Part shown: positions 24,961 through 37,376 of the stretch, one piece after another
How positions within the stretch are numbered: the stretch's first letter is position 1
How the letters are laid out: each line of letters begins with the position of its first letter
Origin: Chamaea fasciata
Taxonomy: Eukaryota > Chordata > Aves > Passeriformes > Sylviidae
Direction of reading: 5' to 3'
Length of the DNA stretch: 64,000 nucleotides
NCBI GenBank assembly: GCA_029207755.1
Contig: JARCOQ010000002.1
Location: 60,657,576-60,721,575 of the forward strand
Translations under genes and position numbers: made by a program
Notes under the pieces: generated by a model
What the model was told of the DNA's origin: nothing
Database searches by the model: none
Seen by the model: the letters and a program-made list of their open reading frames with translations, nothing else

Positions 24961-26800
24961 CAATGAGGACCATAGAAAATAAGTTCTAGTGGGAAAAATC
25001 CAGAAAAAGAAAATCATGCCTGTTTTTCATCTGCGCTGAAATCAGCTTAAGGGCCAACACTGCATTCATATTAAACCAATAGGAGACCAAGAGGAAGCAG
25101 AACTTGTACCTAAAAATACTTCTGTTAACAATAGCACTGAATATTCTTCTAAAATTACTTTTTTTAAAAATAATTAGAATTTCCATTTCTGAATGAGTTA
25201 TTCACTGACTAATTCTATTCGTTATCACAAACTGCACTGGAAGGGAAAAAATGTTTCTCAACTATCCTTGGAGTTACTCAAGGCATCACCTAACTTTTTT
25301 GGCTCTCTTCCTCTGATAGGCATGTTTCTTCACACTAATTAAACTCTTCCCTTAAAATCTCTTTAGAGGACAGAATTTTTAGCCAGTTCATTCTATATAG
25401 TTTTGAAACCTATTATTTCAAGGCAATCAGAATGGCTATGAAAGCCTGAGTCTACACAGTTTCCCTTAAATAATGTCCCCATGCTCTAAAGCTAGGGAAC
25501 AGGAAACTCTATTTAAAAAGATATTTTGAAAAATAGAAGATCAATATCAACCGTGCTCTAGCTAAAGAATAAAAAATGAAACAAATCTTGTCACTAAGCC
25601 CAGCTTTGTTATCTTTAAGCTGTGGAAAATTAGTGTTTAGCGATGACACAATCTATACTGCATGACAATCTGTTGTCCCTGTGTGGTGTAAATGCTAGAC
25701 TGCCAAGATCATGCCTGCAGAAAAGAAACAATCACAATATACTTTACAGCAGAAAATAATGTAGAAGACCTCAAAAGAACTTTCCCCAGAAACAGTTGTA
25801 ATATTTACATCAGTAATTCTTAATCTCAGAATTGAGAGTGGACATCTCTGTCTCAGAATACTGCTTCTGTTTGCTAATATAATTTCTAGACCTTAAGAGT
25901 ATTCTTCCTTGGTTGTTTGGTTTATTTCATTTTGTTTTGCAATAAAAGAGCATACTTTATGCAAAATAAATTATTTAAATGAAGCAATAATCATAAACTA
26001 AAGAGAAAACCTGAAATTTCACTTTCCATTCTAGCATGAGCACCATCACTCTAGTATCTCAATTGCTGTCTAGAGATAGCAGTCGAAACTGCCTGCAGAT
26101 CTTCAAGCTCATTTATGAGCGTAACTCAATCTACGGTGTTTCCAGATTGGTGAATTGCACCTTGAGACGTTGCTTGACATTATGCACTCTGGGATTTTCT
26201 ACTCATACAGATGGTTGTGGTTATCATAATGAAAGCCACTGAGAAATATCTTTTGAATGTTTTTATCACTTCTGCCAGGGAAGAAATTACAGCAGTGGTA
26301 TATGATGATAAACCTGAAAGATGGAGAAAGGCCTGTCTTTTCTCATAAAAATATATTTTTAAAAAGCATGTAAAACTTGGATGCAACAACAAAAATTATT
26401 TCTAAGTTTAGTGGAGAAGAGCGAGGCATATATTCACTGCAATTAAGTAAGAGTAATGTTTGACACAGTCACTCATTCAGATATGTTACAATATTATTTT
26501 AATCTAAAACAGCAGTGATTTGTATCCAAAAAGTCCCTAAGGTTTTGGGAATCATTCTAAGAATCTTAATCTGCATTTTGATGACTTTTGTAAGGACTAC
26601 ACTAGGCCTCTTGAATGCAAATATGTGCATTATATTCCAGCAATAAAAATACTGTATGCCAATACATAATTAAGGAAAGCTTTAAGTACTAAAAGCTGCT
26701 TGCAGTTTACTGACATATAATTATGACAGATATTCAAATAAAAATAGGACAATAGAAATAAAAATAACAGTTAGGAGTTTATGCAAAAAAAAAAACCCTT

Positions 26801-26861
26801 TTTGTTGTTGTTGTTGTTGTTGTTGTTTTGGGGGGGGTGGGGAGGTTAGGGTTTTTTTTGT
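26801..26861. repeat. (GTT)n microsatellite followed by a G-rich run
   Basis: About eight to nine GTT units at 26801-26827, then GGGGGGGTGGGGAGG and more T/G sequence. Confidence 0.88.
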
Positions 26862-28383
26862 TGTTTTTTTACTTTAAAGATTTTCCTGAAAAACAATTTT
26901 CCATCTACATAAGCTTTGTGGACAGAATGTTGTGAAACTTCTTTAATCTCCTAAAACAAAACTGTAGTTCACTATTATCTTTGAATAATATCTTTTATGC
27001 CTGCAATAGTTTCTTTACTCTTAGCATACACCTCAGCTTTCAATTTAGAAAGCTCTTATTGTAACAAAAAGTCTCAGAAAAAAATGGAAATAAAAGGAGG
27101 AATTCTGGATAAAGAAGAAATATAGATAAAAAAAAAAGAATTTTGAAATTTCACATTGTTCAGTCTTATTTTGGAAAAGAAAATTCAGGGATAAAAATTA
27201 TGTTTTCCTGTCTTTTCATAACTCCATGAAGAACACATAAATCTGATGCAAAAGGAAGAGCAATAAAACCAAATGAAAGTTATCAAGTGTTACCATACTG
27301 CATTGCACTGAAATGTCATAAACTCTTTTATAAAGACAAATTTCCCCTCAAGTGCAGTAATACAGTCAGAGTGGAAAACAAAATGATCTTTGGTTTATAT
27401 ACTTCTTACCCTCAGAGGAAAAATACCAAAAGGAGTTCTGATGTTGTTCATAAAAGATAAAAACCTTCCAGAGGGGAAATTTCCTCTTTAGTGCTGGGGC
27501 AAGGTAGAATTGGAAAGCAATACGAGGAGTAATGGACAGAACAAAATGAAATCAGATTTTAGAAAAGAATACTTTGATGTGAGGGCTTAGGGTTTTTTTC
27601 CAGTTACAATGTTATCATTTTATTTCCCAAGCCCTGACTTTTGCAGGATCCTCCTCTCTCTAGGGCAAGTGAAGATTTTTGTGTTTTTGTTCTTGTGCTG
27701 ATTCTGCAAGCTGGTATTGATTAGCTTACTAATGAAAAAGGCCTCAGGTGTAATCTGTAGAGGTTTATTTTGTTCTCTTTATCTCTTGTATAATGGTTAT
27801 GACCCTGGAGTCATTCCAAATTCTGATACTTCTTTTGAAGATCATATCAATCACGAAATTAAAGTGTGTTGCAACCACCTTAGTAAGTTGGCTAGACTGA
27901 AAGCCGTGATCTTAGAGCATTTGCTGAAAATCAGTGCCATACTGTTTCCACCCTGATTTGACCTTTAAATATTTTTTCTAGCTGTCTTTTCTCCTGAGAT
28001 CTTTCAGTTATTGTTTGTAGAAGTCTGCAGCTATTACAAACTAGCTAACTAAATTATACATTGCATTGAATTATGGTATTCATACTCAGAAAGTTACCAC
28101 CGTTTCCATGATGCATACCAAAATACAAATTTGTTTCAAGATGACCTTAAAACTGCCATACTATTAATAAACATCCCAACAATTTTGGTAAGTGAAGCTC
28201 ATGACAAGTAACAAAGAGAAATACCTACTGAGAACAGTGATGTTTTATTAACCTTTTGGGAACAGATTCAAACAAGTAAGATGTTTAATTATCTTACCAG
28301 ACCAACAGTAACATTATAGGCCTAGATATTCAAACAGTGATGTGATGAAAGACCAATTGGAGAAGCATAAACCTCCAAATATG

Positions 28384-28470
28384 AAAAAAAAAAAAAAAAC
28401 AAAAAAAAAAAACCAAACAAACCAAAAAACAAAACAAAACAAAGCAAACAAACAAAAAAAAAACAACAGT
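28384..28470. repeat. A-rich tract with AAACC/AAAC units
   Basis: Two A runs separated by single C residues, followed by imperfect AAAC repeats. Confidence 0.85.
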
Positions 28471-29776
28471 TAGGGACACTCTACGGTGTCTCAACTAACA
28501 TTAGATGTCTTCCCTCAGATGACTACATCAAATTGTTTTCCATTGACATAGTTTTCCATAGTAGTAGCTGTTTTAGTAGAGACATTTCTAAAGGAAAAAG
28601 TGTTACGGTACTTACTCCTCTTATGCTGAACCAAGCATCAAAATACCAAGCATTACAGCCCTCCTGGCAGACACTTTATTGAGAAAAAAAAATAAAGGCA
28701 TGCTTTATTTAGTGTTAGTTTTACCCTCTAGGCAATCTAACAGTAATATTTTCTAAACAAACAATTACTATAAAGTTTACTCAAAACACTAAGTTGACAA
28801 AATCACTGTGGATACAAAACTATTAGAATTTCATGATGGTATTAATGAGGGAAAAAAATGGAAAGGGAAAATCATTTGAGTAGCAGTATTTTTCCTTCTC
28901 TCATTTATTCTGTTTTCTCATTTCTGTTGTCTCATCTTTTTCCATATGATCTGATTACTGGAGAATTACTTCTCACGCAGAAAACCTAAAAAATACCCCA
29001 AAACACAGACATGATCTTGTTTAGATCATGAAACATGTATTCTATTTGAACAATACAATATACACCTTATCAGCATAATAGGGCTTGGAGTGTTTGAGTC
29101 AATACCTAGATTTCTGGAATCACAAAAGATGCTTTGGAATAACAAAGATATCCACTGTCTAGTAGATATGACAAAGGACATGCTTTCTAGGATGAAGATG
29201 GAGATGACTTGCAATATTCTTTGTCACCTCAAAACCCACAAGGCAATGTGTAGGCAACTGAATTACACTCCTAATACTCTGGGTAAAATTTTAGATTTTC
29301 TTTAAGTTGGATGTTCAACCTAAGTTTAGGCACTGTTAATTATCTTGCCAGTTCTCTGTCTTCAGGCCTGAATCTGAGTGTTTCTGTGGGAGCTAGGTAT
29401 TTGAGTATCTGCTTTAGTCACTAGAGTAGTTGGCAAAGACAGCTAATGAAAATAAAAAAGCATGTCAGCTCAGCACCTCAGAACAACATTTGGCCAGAAC
29501 ACAGGTATCTACTACCATTTGAAATGTCTTAGAATATCCATGATCTCAACTATCGGTGAACAAATATGACAGAATTTAAAGATAGGAAAATTTATAACAT
29601 TGATTTATGGTCCCAGAGACGTACTAGCTATCTTACTGCTTATATTGAATATATATAGAATATTTTTGGGATTGTGCTTTCTCTTCAACTATAAACTACT
29701 TTCACCATTCCTTCACATTATAACAATTTTGGACATATAAAGAAACTTGTCTGGTGAACTATTTAATCTATGTTTT

Positions 29777-29832
29777 AAGATGTAAGATACATGGAATTTA
29801 TTATAAGATGTAAAATACATGGAATTTATTAT
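29777..29832. repeat. 28-bp tandem duplication, two copies
   Basis: Units 29777-29804 and 29805-29832 are identical except for one G/A difference (AAGATGTAAGATAC versus AAGATGTAAAATAC). This is probably a recent replication-slippage duplication. Confidence 0.9.
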
Positions 29833-32084
29833 GTTAATGTGCTTTAAATACATATTATAAATATAAAATTTAAAATATTTTATATTTTTAGAGAATCTTG
29901 AATCAAAACTTCCATTTAAGCAATTTAACTGATAATGCAATATGCCATCAGGCACTGTTCTGAGATAGAGATAGGACTGGAATGTTGAAGTAAGTATCAC
30001 AAATTTGTGATTCAGTCTGCAGCTATCTAATAATAGCTGAAGGAAAATGTTTAAACTATTACATTTAGAAGATTGTGAATATTATTTTGCATTTCTTAAC
30101 TCTTACTCAGAATCACAGAGGATATTTCTCAGAATCTAAATCTATGATAAAAATATTGAAAGAAAATTTCACATTCTTTTTATTGAAACACTGGACAGAG
30201 TACACTATATATGTAGTTCAAATTAAAACAGACGAGGTTTTTTTCTGACTTTTTGGATACTTTTTAAAGTTTAATTTGGTCCATCTTATCTTAGTTACCT
30301 AGGGTTTCATTAGAGACATATATTATGAAAAAGAAAAACTGGGGAAAAACAGAAGGGGTGGAACATATACATACTTAGATTTATCTTCTAAACACAACCC
30401 AAAATCTTGTTTCTTAGAACAATGTTATGAAAGACAAAAAGGTAAAGAAGGAAGAATGTCATCCTTATTCTAATATGACATCTCTGATTTAAAATCATCT
30501 TTTAGAATACTTCCTCCATAATTGGTTAGACAGCCCTCAAGAGAAGCTTCCATTATTTGCTATCACATACAAGCTTTTTAGGAACAAGTGTGAATGTAAT
30601 TTCTTTACTGGCTTTGTGATTATAGTATTGACATTGATAAACTATGTCCTTGGCAGACAACAGTGATGATGGAGCTGCATTTTTTCTTGACAATTTATCA
30701 TACTACAACCCTCTCTGGAAGTGACAAGTTATTGTTTTTGCATTCCCTAAACTTAGTAGTGTTTGCTGCAAACATTAACTTTTTTAATAAACAGTTGTGT
30801 TATACTATTGACTGATATTTTTCAACAAACATTTATTATACCCATACCACTGATTTTCCACTAAAGAATTGCATGCTGCCCATTCATTTTACTTTAGTGT
30901 GTAGAAATAGCATACAGTATATGGTATAGAGAATTCATGAAGCTCATAGTCTGCACCCAAGAAAAGGACCCCATTCTTTACACAATTTTCTTCCACAGAC
31001 AAATGAGACATCAAACTATCATATTAAATGAATAAAAAATAGAAAATGCTTAAAATAACTACAAGTCAAAACAATTCTGAGAATCAAGGCAGCCTTTGTG
31101 CAGACAATTCAAGAACCTCTGCTAGCTTTTCACATACCCAGAAAATTTTAATATATATTGTGATTAAATAGATAATAATTTTGGATGAAATGAGAAAGAA
31201 ATAGAATACCTATTAATAAATGCATCATAGATTTAGCATCTTTGACAATAAGTACAATATTCAGGGTCTTACATAAAAGTCCATTTTTTTTTTACTTGGC
31301 TAAAGCACAACATGAGCATTTTTATGCATAACTATTTAATTTAGCAAACTTATTTTTTATGCTTTCTCAGAGAAAATTTTCACTTCATTGTTATAGCAGA
31401 TGGGGTATATTTGACATTAAATCTTTATAATCCCAAGTAAAATTAATTTAAATAATGTATAGCAAAATACTTCCTCTTTCAACTGAAGTGATTTCTCCTT
31501 AAGTATGAAGAAAATGTGGCTTTACACACTTGACAAATGGCCTCAACCACTTATCTGTTCATTCAACCATCATTCAATGTAGACCTTTCACTTATTGTAG
31601 CACAAATAGTGTTTGAGAATTGCTGCACTCACATTTGTTGTCTCATGGTCATGCGTGTTTCATAAACAACTTGTTCCAAACCTTCAGAACTTTCTGAATA
31701 ATTTATATTTCTCTTTTCCCTGAAGAAATTTCTATAACAAGAAACATATTGTCTCCTTTAGTGTTTTCAGATCATCACCATTTGCTGAGGGGTAGCTTCT
31801 GGGAAAGTGCTTCATGACAGCTTTTAAGCTACTAGGAAAAGAAAATATTATTTCTCTTTTTATTCCTGCTTACAACATCTCTCTCTCCAACTGAAACGAA
31901 AATAAAAATGAAAGCATGTAAGCAATCAAACAAGCAAAGAAGCCCAAAAGATATAATATTATTTATTGGGGGATTTGTAACAAACTTAGGGAAATTTATG
32001 TCCCCTATGATGGTTTAGCTCAGTTTCTTGAGACCAAAAAATGTAGGGTATTTTGTATTTCCAGACTTCTAGTTTTTTGTGGTT

Positions 32085-32121
32085 TTTTTGTGTGGTTTTT
32101 TTTTTTTTTTTTTTTGTTTTT

Positions 32122-32153
<32 letters not shown>

Positions 32154-32158
32154 TTCCC
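32085..32158. repeat. T-rich tract with (TTTTG)n
   Basis: Long T runs followed by about four TTTTG units and a C run. The opposite-strand lysine/asparagine-rich frames are artefacts. Confidence 0.9.
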
Positions 32159-32878
32159 CCCCATAGGATATAAAGGCATATGAAATTGTAATGTAGATCT
32201 TCAATGCCCAGGGCTAAGAGCTCTTGATAAGTCCTTCCTCTCATGCATTGTCTCATTCAAATAAATTTTATATATTTTGGGGTAAAATTCTCCTCTAGCT
32301 AAGGTCCCTAAAAGAAGCTTTTCTACTACTCATTTTCTCCTTAAGGTATTCAAGTGCAGCAGCATCAAATACAGATGTAAATACCTGAAGAGGGATCATT
32401 TTCTCTCTTCATGAGCAATGATTTCTTGCGCATAGGAAAGTTTATAGGACTTGGCCCCTATTAGATTATACTCTGTGTTGGAATAGAAATTGTCATTAAC
32501 TTTATTTGTTTAGCCTTAATGCTTTTAATAATTTATCAATTTATTGTATATTTGTCCATGGCTCCTAGATTTCATGAGTAATTGGTATTCCAACTACTCT
32601 TGTAATCTTTACTGGGTTTACCATATTGTTATTCAGAAATGTCTATTGGCCTAATGGTAATTTGATGTGATGCATTTTAGGGCTGAGTTGTATTTGCTGA
32701 TTGAAAAATGCAGTTGTCTGAAAATATCACATCAAAATACATATATGTTTATTTGATTTATTTTTTTATTTTCTTTTTTGTTATCTTTTTTTTATTCCTT
32801 TTGTTTATTTATTTTTCTTTGAGGACTGTAGAACTTTGCTTTCTCTGTCAATGGATTAAATAAGTGGTTGCTAAAGAT

Positions 32879-32884
32879 AATGGG
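32879..32884. repeat. 6-bp target-site duplication, left copy (AATGGG)
   Basis: AATGGG directly precedes the left LTR and is repeated exactly at 40968-40973 after the right LTR. A 6-bp duplication is usual for alpha- and betaretroviral integrases. Confidence 0.95.
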
Positions 32885-33182
32885 TGATAATATTCCTCCC
32901 GCAGCCCCCCCCAGGGCTAGCTCTGAAGAGGCTTTGGAGGAATATCTCCAAAGGGACAGGACAAAAGATCTAAAAGAGGCTCTTACCCCCAGATTATTCA
33001 AAGGCGTTTATTCCTCAAAGGGGTCCAGGGGCATCAAGAGAGAACAAAGAAAATACAGCGGTCTTATCTAGTCTCCTATTTAGGGAGGGTCCTGGAATTC
33101 AGCCAATTAGGTATGGACATGTAAGGAGGAAATTCTAGAAGGGTCAAAAGGCGAAAGACCATTCCCCTAAATGGTTACAACA
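32885..33182 (-). repeat. 3' LTR of the provirus (298 bp)
   Basis: It begins TGATAATATTCC and ends GGTTACAACA on the plus strand, nearly matching 40668-40967. AATAAA on the minus strand lies at 33007-33012 and is the expected polyadenylation signal. A homopolymeric C run lies near the left end. This is a short LTR for a retrovirus. Confidence 0.95.
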
Positions 33183-33196
33183 ATTCCCCCTTTTTA
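33183..33196 (-). other. Polypurine tract
   Basis: Directly next to the 3' LTR the minus strand reads TAAAAAGGGGGAAT, the expected primer position for plus-strand DNA synthesis. The tract is intact. Confidence 0.85.
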
Positions 33197-33225
33197 GTTT
33201 AACAAGGTTACAAGAAAAATTACCT

Positions 33226-34014
33226 TCATTTTGACAAGGCATGTGAGCTTTCCCACCACTTACAATTGGTGGGGAAGTCAGACTGTTTCAGGTTTGCCAG
33301 CTCTATGTGGTTGACTTCTGAGGCAGAAAGTATGAGGCCATTGATAGCCTTGAAAACCAAACGATGTAGGATCCCGAACGCAATTATTACAAGGGAAAGA
33401 ATAGCAAGAAATAACAAAATTGTTTTAACAATAGAAACCCACCACCCTGTGACTCCCCAGCCCTTGAACAGTTCTTTGACCCAATCTTCAGATTCTTGTT
33501 TCCCTTGTCCGATCAAGCTGTTCATGCTCCAAAGGGCAGCACGGACGTCTGGAGCCTTTGAAGTCAGGTTCAAGCAACAGAGTCCTTCAAATTCCTGGCA
33601 TTCAGCTCCATGCAAGAACAAGAGGAAGTCCACAGCGTCACGGTTTTGTAGCGTTGCCTGTCTGGTAATTTTCTCATCTTCTAGGAGAGAGCTGATGGCG
33701 GTGGACATCAAATTTGCCTGTTTGACCACCCAGCACTCTAGATGGCCCAATTCGCCTAGAGCTTTGGCTGCTGCGACCCACGGAAGGAACAGGGACACAC
33801 CAACTCTTTTTGACTTAGCCCAATGGAAAATATCTGAGTCACAATCTGGATCCAATTGGTCAGCACTCCTTTTCTGAATTTTGGTTGCTGATTTGTTTTT
33901 GTGCGTCCATTCACCAATTAGAGTTTGGTTGGGTGTCAATACGGACAACCACCCTATGGTACAAGGCCCTCCTAGAAGCCGAGATGGAATTCCTGCCCAC
34001 ACCGATCCCCACAA
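33226..34014 (-). pseudogene. env: ERV env fragment: C-terminal surface region plus transmembrane subunit
   Basis: This open frame encodes about 262 residues. The first 60 or so are the end of the surface subunit. A basic stretch ending KSKR (67-70) precedes a hydrophobic segment starting VGVSLFLPW, consistent with a furin-type cleavage site and fusion peptide. A heptad-like region follows, then LQNRDAVDFLL (122-132), in the position of the immunosuppressive-type domain. Next comes a C-X6-CC motif at Cys139, Cys146 and Cys147, and a membrane helix at about 192-216 with a 45-residue tail. C-X6-CC subunits are found in gamma-, alpha- and type-D betaretroviruses. The transmembrane part is uninterrupted, but the upstream surface region is in other frames, so env as a whole is broken. 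Confidence 0.9.
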
Positions 34015-34286
34015 ATCAAGAACAATCCCTTAGGGAGGCTTTTGGAACTTGAGTGAGATGGGTTGTCAGCTACAATATGGCTATTATTATGGCACCATCT
34101 CCTTGCAGTGAACTCCCCATGATATTGTCTTATATAGTGATACTCGTCCGTGTTTTGAGGTTTTGGAGCGACGGAGAAATGTATGCAATAGAATGCAGGG
34201 GAGGAACCCAATAACTCTAACTCTTGGGGTTCCTGATCTACCTTGGGCGCATTTTGCACACACCCGTCTAAGGGGTTCCCGATCAC
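33972..34286 (-). pseudogene. env: ERV env fragment: middle of the surface subunit, frame-shifted
   Basis: About 104 codons in a frame different from both neighbours. QELELLGSSPAFYC and LPKGLFLICGD are recognisable as surface-subunit blocks preceding the region opened in the frame at 34014. The frame changes near 34286 and again near 34000 show two indels in env. Judged against typical surface subunits of several hundred residues, the three pieces add up to a short one, so an internal deletion is possible but unproven. Confidence 0.75.
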
Positions 34287-34567
34287 TGCAGCTGCTGATC
34301 ATCGTGTGGTCGGGGGGTGCGCGATTCTGGAATGTCATTGGACCTATATTTGTCCAAATGTGCTGGAAATTCTCCAGCCTGCAATGGAATTCCTACCAGA
34401 CAGGTGGATATAGGATTCCCTGCTGCTGCAGTGGACAAACATATGCTTTCCTGCTGAAGTGTCTGTGCCAGGGTTACCCAGACATTTTGACGCGGCTGAG
34501 GTACGATCCACGCCGTTACCAGACTGTTTAGCATTAGCAAGGTGGCCACTTGGATGGGGTTCATCAC
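34283..34567 (-). pseudogene. env: ERV env fragment: signal peptide and N-terminal surface subunit
   Basis: It starts with an ATG pair. A short hydrophobic signal-like segment (about residues 7-21) is followed by NVWVTLAQTLQQESICLST and a cysteine-containing NPISTCLVGIPL block, typical of the N-terminus of this env type. The frame ends at a TGA at 34283-34285, and homology continues in another frame. The start lies about 100 bp after the end of the pol homology. Confidence 0.75.
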
Positions 34568-34663
34568 AGGGTTAAGTGTGAGGAAGGTTTTCTCTACAAG
34601 GGAAAAACAAACATTTTAAAACAAGTTACATTTCTGTTTCTGCTGGAATTTACACTTAGGAAG

Positions 34664-35085
34664 ATTCTTCTTCCTTCTTCCAGTGGCGTCTTCTCTTTGC
34701 AGCAGTGGCTACTTGCTTCTCATCCCCTTCTGTTGGCGCTGGATTTTTGGGGACAAAAGGTTTCACCCACTTCTGTGGAATCTACCGAGGGCCTGAGGGA
34801 GTAGCCACGCACACATAGCCACGACCCCAGGTCACGAGCTCATAGGGACCTTTAGTTTCCCACGTTTCAGGGTCCCTAATCAAGACCGGTGGACACTGAG
34901 ACAATTTGAACTGATTGCCACTATTAAAATGACGTACCACTGGTGGACTCATGTTCTCAAATGAACAGTTCAGAAAATTGATGGTAAACAAGGCTTTGCA
35001 GAGCTTCTACTGTGGAGACATCCACACAGTTGAATTGCTCTGCCTAGCCAAGACCTAGTTGAGCGTCTGGTGTGCTGTGGTGTGC
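34664..35085 (-). pseudogene. pol: ERV pol fragment: integrase C-terminal domain
   Basis: The longest open part, 34991-34782, carries an SH3-like DNA-binding domain pattern (CPPVLIRDPETWETKGPYEL, then VTWGRGYVCV). An in-frame TAG follows GPR, after which homology continues with a KWVKP block and a basic, glutamate-rich tail ending at a stop near 34664. Upstream, between 35085 and 34992, the reading frame of the domain that joins it to the core contains two further stops, so integrase is disrupted in several places. Confidence 0.75.
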
Positions 35086-36441
35086 TTACTCCTGTGGGGA
35101 AGTAAGGGATGCCGATTTTACGTTCCACCCCCACTGCTGGACGAACTCCAGGAACTCCTTGGACACATACGCTGGGCCATTATCAGTTTTGATTTTTTTT
35201 TGAATCCCCAATACTGAAAAAGCTTGCACTAGGTGCTGCTTAGCATGGACAGACTTTTCTCCTGCTTGGGCAGAGGCATAGACTGCGCCTGAATATGTAT
35301 CGATGCTTACATGAACATATTTGAGGCGACCAAAACTAGGAATGTGTGTGATGTCTGTCTGCCACACTTCACAACTGCCAAGACCCCGGGGGTTAACCCC
35401 CACACCCATCGATGGTATGGCCTGGAGCTGGTAATTGGGACAGGTGGCCACAATGGCTCGAGCCTGGCTCCATGTTAGCCGAAACTGACGGATCAGACCT
35501 GGCACATTTTGATGGTATTGTTGGTGACTCAGCTTTCCCTGTTGGAATATATCAGGGAGACGTGCCTTTTCAACTGGGGCAGCAAGGGCGTCTGCCTGAT
35601 GATTCCCCTCTGCAATTTCACCTGGCAAATCAGTGTGTGATCTTACATGCATAACATAGGAGGGATGTTCTTGATGAGAGACTAAATAAATTAGCCTTGA
35701 AAGCAATCTGAAGAGATGCTCATTCTCTATTTCTTTGAGCACAGCCTGCTCCGCTCTGGACACTACCCCCGCCACGTAAGCAGAGTCAGTTACCAAGTTA
35801 ATTGGTTCTGAGAACTTCTCAAAAGCTCTTACCACGGCAGCCAGTTCAGCCACTTGGGGTGATTCCTCCACAAACTCAACATCAGCTTCCCAAAGCTGTG
35901 TTTGTGGATTTCTCCAAGTCATCACCGACTTGTGAGAGGCCCCGGATGCATCTGTGTACACTGTGAGAGCCTTGAGTGGTCTCTGACTCCTCTTCTCACG
36001 AGGAATGAGGTGGAATTCCTCATTGAACAACTTGTGGGACGGGGCATGGACTGATATCTGTCTGCTGTAGCTGTCCAGAGATAATTGGAGACTGGCATTG
36101 CCCTGAAGCAAATGCTCAAAAGTCTCTTTGGTCATTCTCTCAGGAGAGTTCTTTCCCTCCACAGAAAGTTTGACTGGGAGGTGTATGCATGCAAAATAAC
36201 AACCCGTCATTTCGCACAATCTCACCCTGGCCTTCCAAATCAGTTGAGCTATCAATTCTTGTGGTTCTGTGATGGTCTTGGTTCTTTGGTGAGAAAAGAA
36301 GACCCATTCTATAATCAAGAGTGAATCTCTCTCTTCTTCGATCCATTGGAAAATCAAACCATGCAAATGTAGCAGCTTTCCTAGAATGATGAAATGGAAA
36401 GGCATGTTTGGCTCACACTGATGAGCCTGTCTCTCTGACAA
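35086..36441 (-). pseudogene. pol: ERV pol fragment: connection, RNase H and integrase core
   Basis: The 451-codon frame begins inside the reverse transcriptase thumb/connection. The RNase H domain keeps all four catalytic acids: Asp164 in YTDASG, Glu199, Asp219 in TDSAYV and Asp284. Integrase follows, with its zinc-binding module at His306, His310 and Cys334. The fourth ligand position is Tyr337 (CPNY) instead of Cys, so zinc binding should be impaired. In the catalytic core Asp363 (WQTDITH) and Asp420 (KTDNGP) are present. The frame ends 30 residues later, after SPQE, before the expected catalytic Glu. The frame differs from that of the polymerase domain, with two indels between them. Confidence 0.9.
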
Positions 36442-37376
36442 GGCCTTCTGTTACCTTTTTGATTGCAGTTTTTGCCTCTGGGGTCAGTTCCCTGGGAGAA
36501 ACCAGCTCCCCCTCCCCCTTCAGTAATTTGAAGAGGGGGGGCTAGATCCTCATTTGTGAGGCCCAGCCAGGGTCTTACCCAATTCAAGGACCCATACAAA
36601 GATTGGAGATCTGCTAGTGTTTTGGGATTGCAGTCAATTTCCAGTTTCTGTGGAACAACGGTCCTTGCAGTAATTTCCAAACCCAGGTATCTCCTAGGTG
36701 GCATCTTTTGAACTTTGTCTTCCTGCAATTGAAATCCAGCAGAGGTTAAAACCTTAACCACTAGGTCAAGCGCATGTTGGGGTATTGAGTCATTGGGGGC
36801 ACACACGAGCACATCATCCATGTAGTGAAGAATGATGGCATCCTTACTCTCTACGTGTACCAGAGACAGCAATGAGGCTACATACTGTTGGCATATAAAA
36901 GGGCTCACTTTAAGACCCTGCGGTAGTACTCTCCAGTGATAGCATTTCATTGGTGCTTCTCTGTTAATAGAAGGAACTGAGAATGCAAACCTCGGGGCAT
37001 CTTCTGGGCGTAAAGGAATTTGGATAAAACAATCTTTGATATCTAGGACAGCCAATTTCCAATCTCGAGGAAGCATTGTTGGTGTAGGCATCCCTGGTTG
37101 GAGTGTTCCCATGTCCTCCATAACTTTGTTTATTTCTCTGAGATCATGGAGAAGTCTCCACTTGTCTTTCCCCGGTTTCTTTATTACAAAGACTGGGGAA
37201 TTCCAAGGACTTGTTGTCTCTTCTATGTGCCCTTGGGTCAATTGCTCTTCCACGAGCTCCTCAAGCGCCTTAAGCTTCTTTTTGCTTAGCGGCCACTGTG
37301 CTACCCATTTTGGAGTATCATCCAACCATGTTAACTTTTGGGTAGGGCGCTCCACAGTGGCTATTTTCAAAAATCC
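36381..37376 (-). pseudogene. pol: ERV pol fragment: reverse transcriptase
   Basis: The frame is entered by a -1 frameshift at the end of pro, so it has no ATG of its own. It carries WRLLHDLREIN, motif A Asp110 in DIKDCF, LPQGLKVSP (149-157) and the YMDD catalytic box at 183-186, then YLGLEI and the start of the connection (LYGSLNWVRP). This is the class II retroviral pattern. Homology leaves this frame at a seven-G run (plus strand 36535-36541). The remainder to 36381 is read out of frame. A second shift near 36450 leads into the next open frame. The polymerase catalytic region itself is uninterrupted. Confidence 0.92.

Larger units (their letters stand above)
17532..32884. other. 15 kb gene-poor AT-rich tract
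   Basis: No recognisable coding gene, RNA gene or long repeat. Simple repeats occur and are listed separately. Open frames reach only about 98 codons and are mostly low-complexity or unrecognised. A weak candidate exon near 22181-22266 (minus) is discussed under findings. Confidence 0.5.

Noticed and set aside
24721..25017. Lysine/proline-rich minus-strand open frame
   Set aside because: It is the translation of a low-complexity T/G tract.
33266..33877. 203-codon plus-strand open frame
   Set aside because: It is the antisense shadow of the env transmembrane frame on the minus strand.
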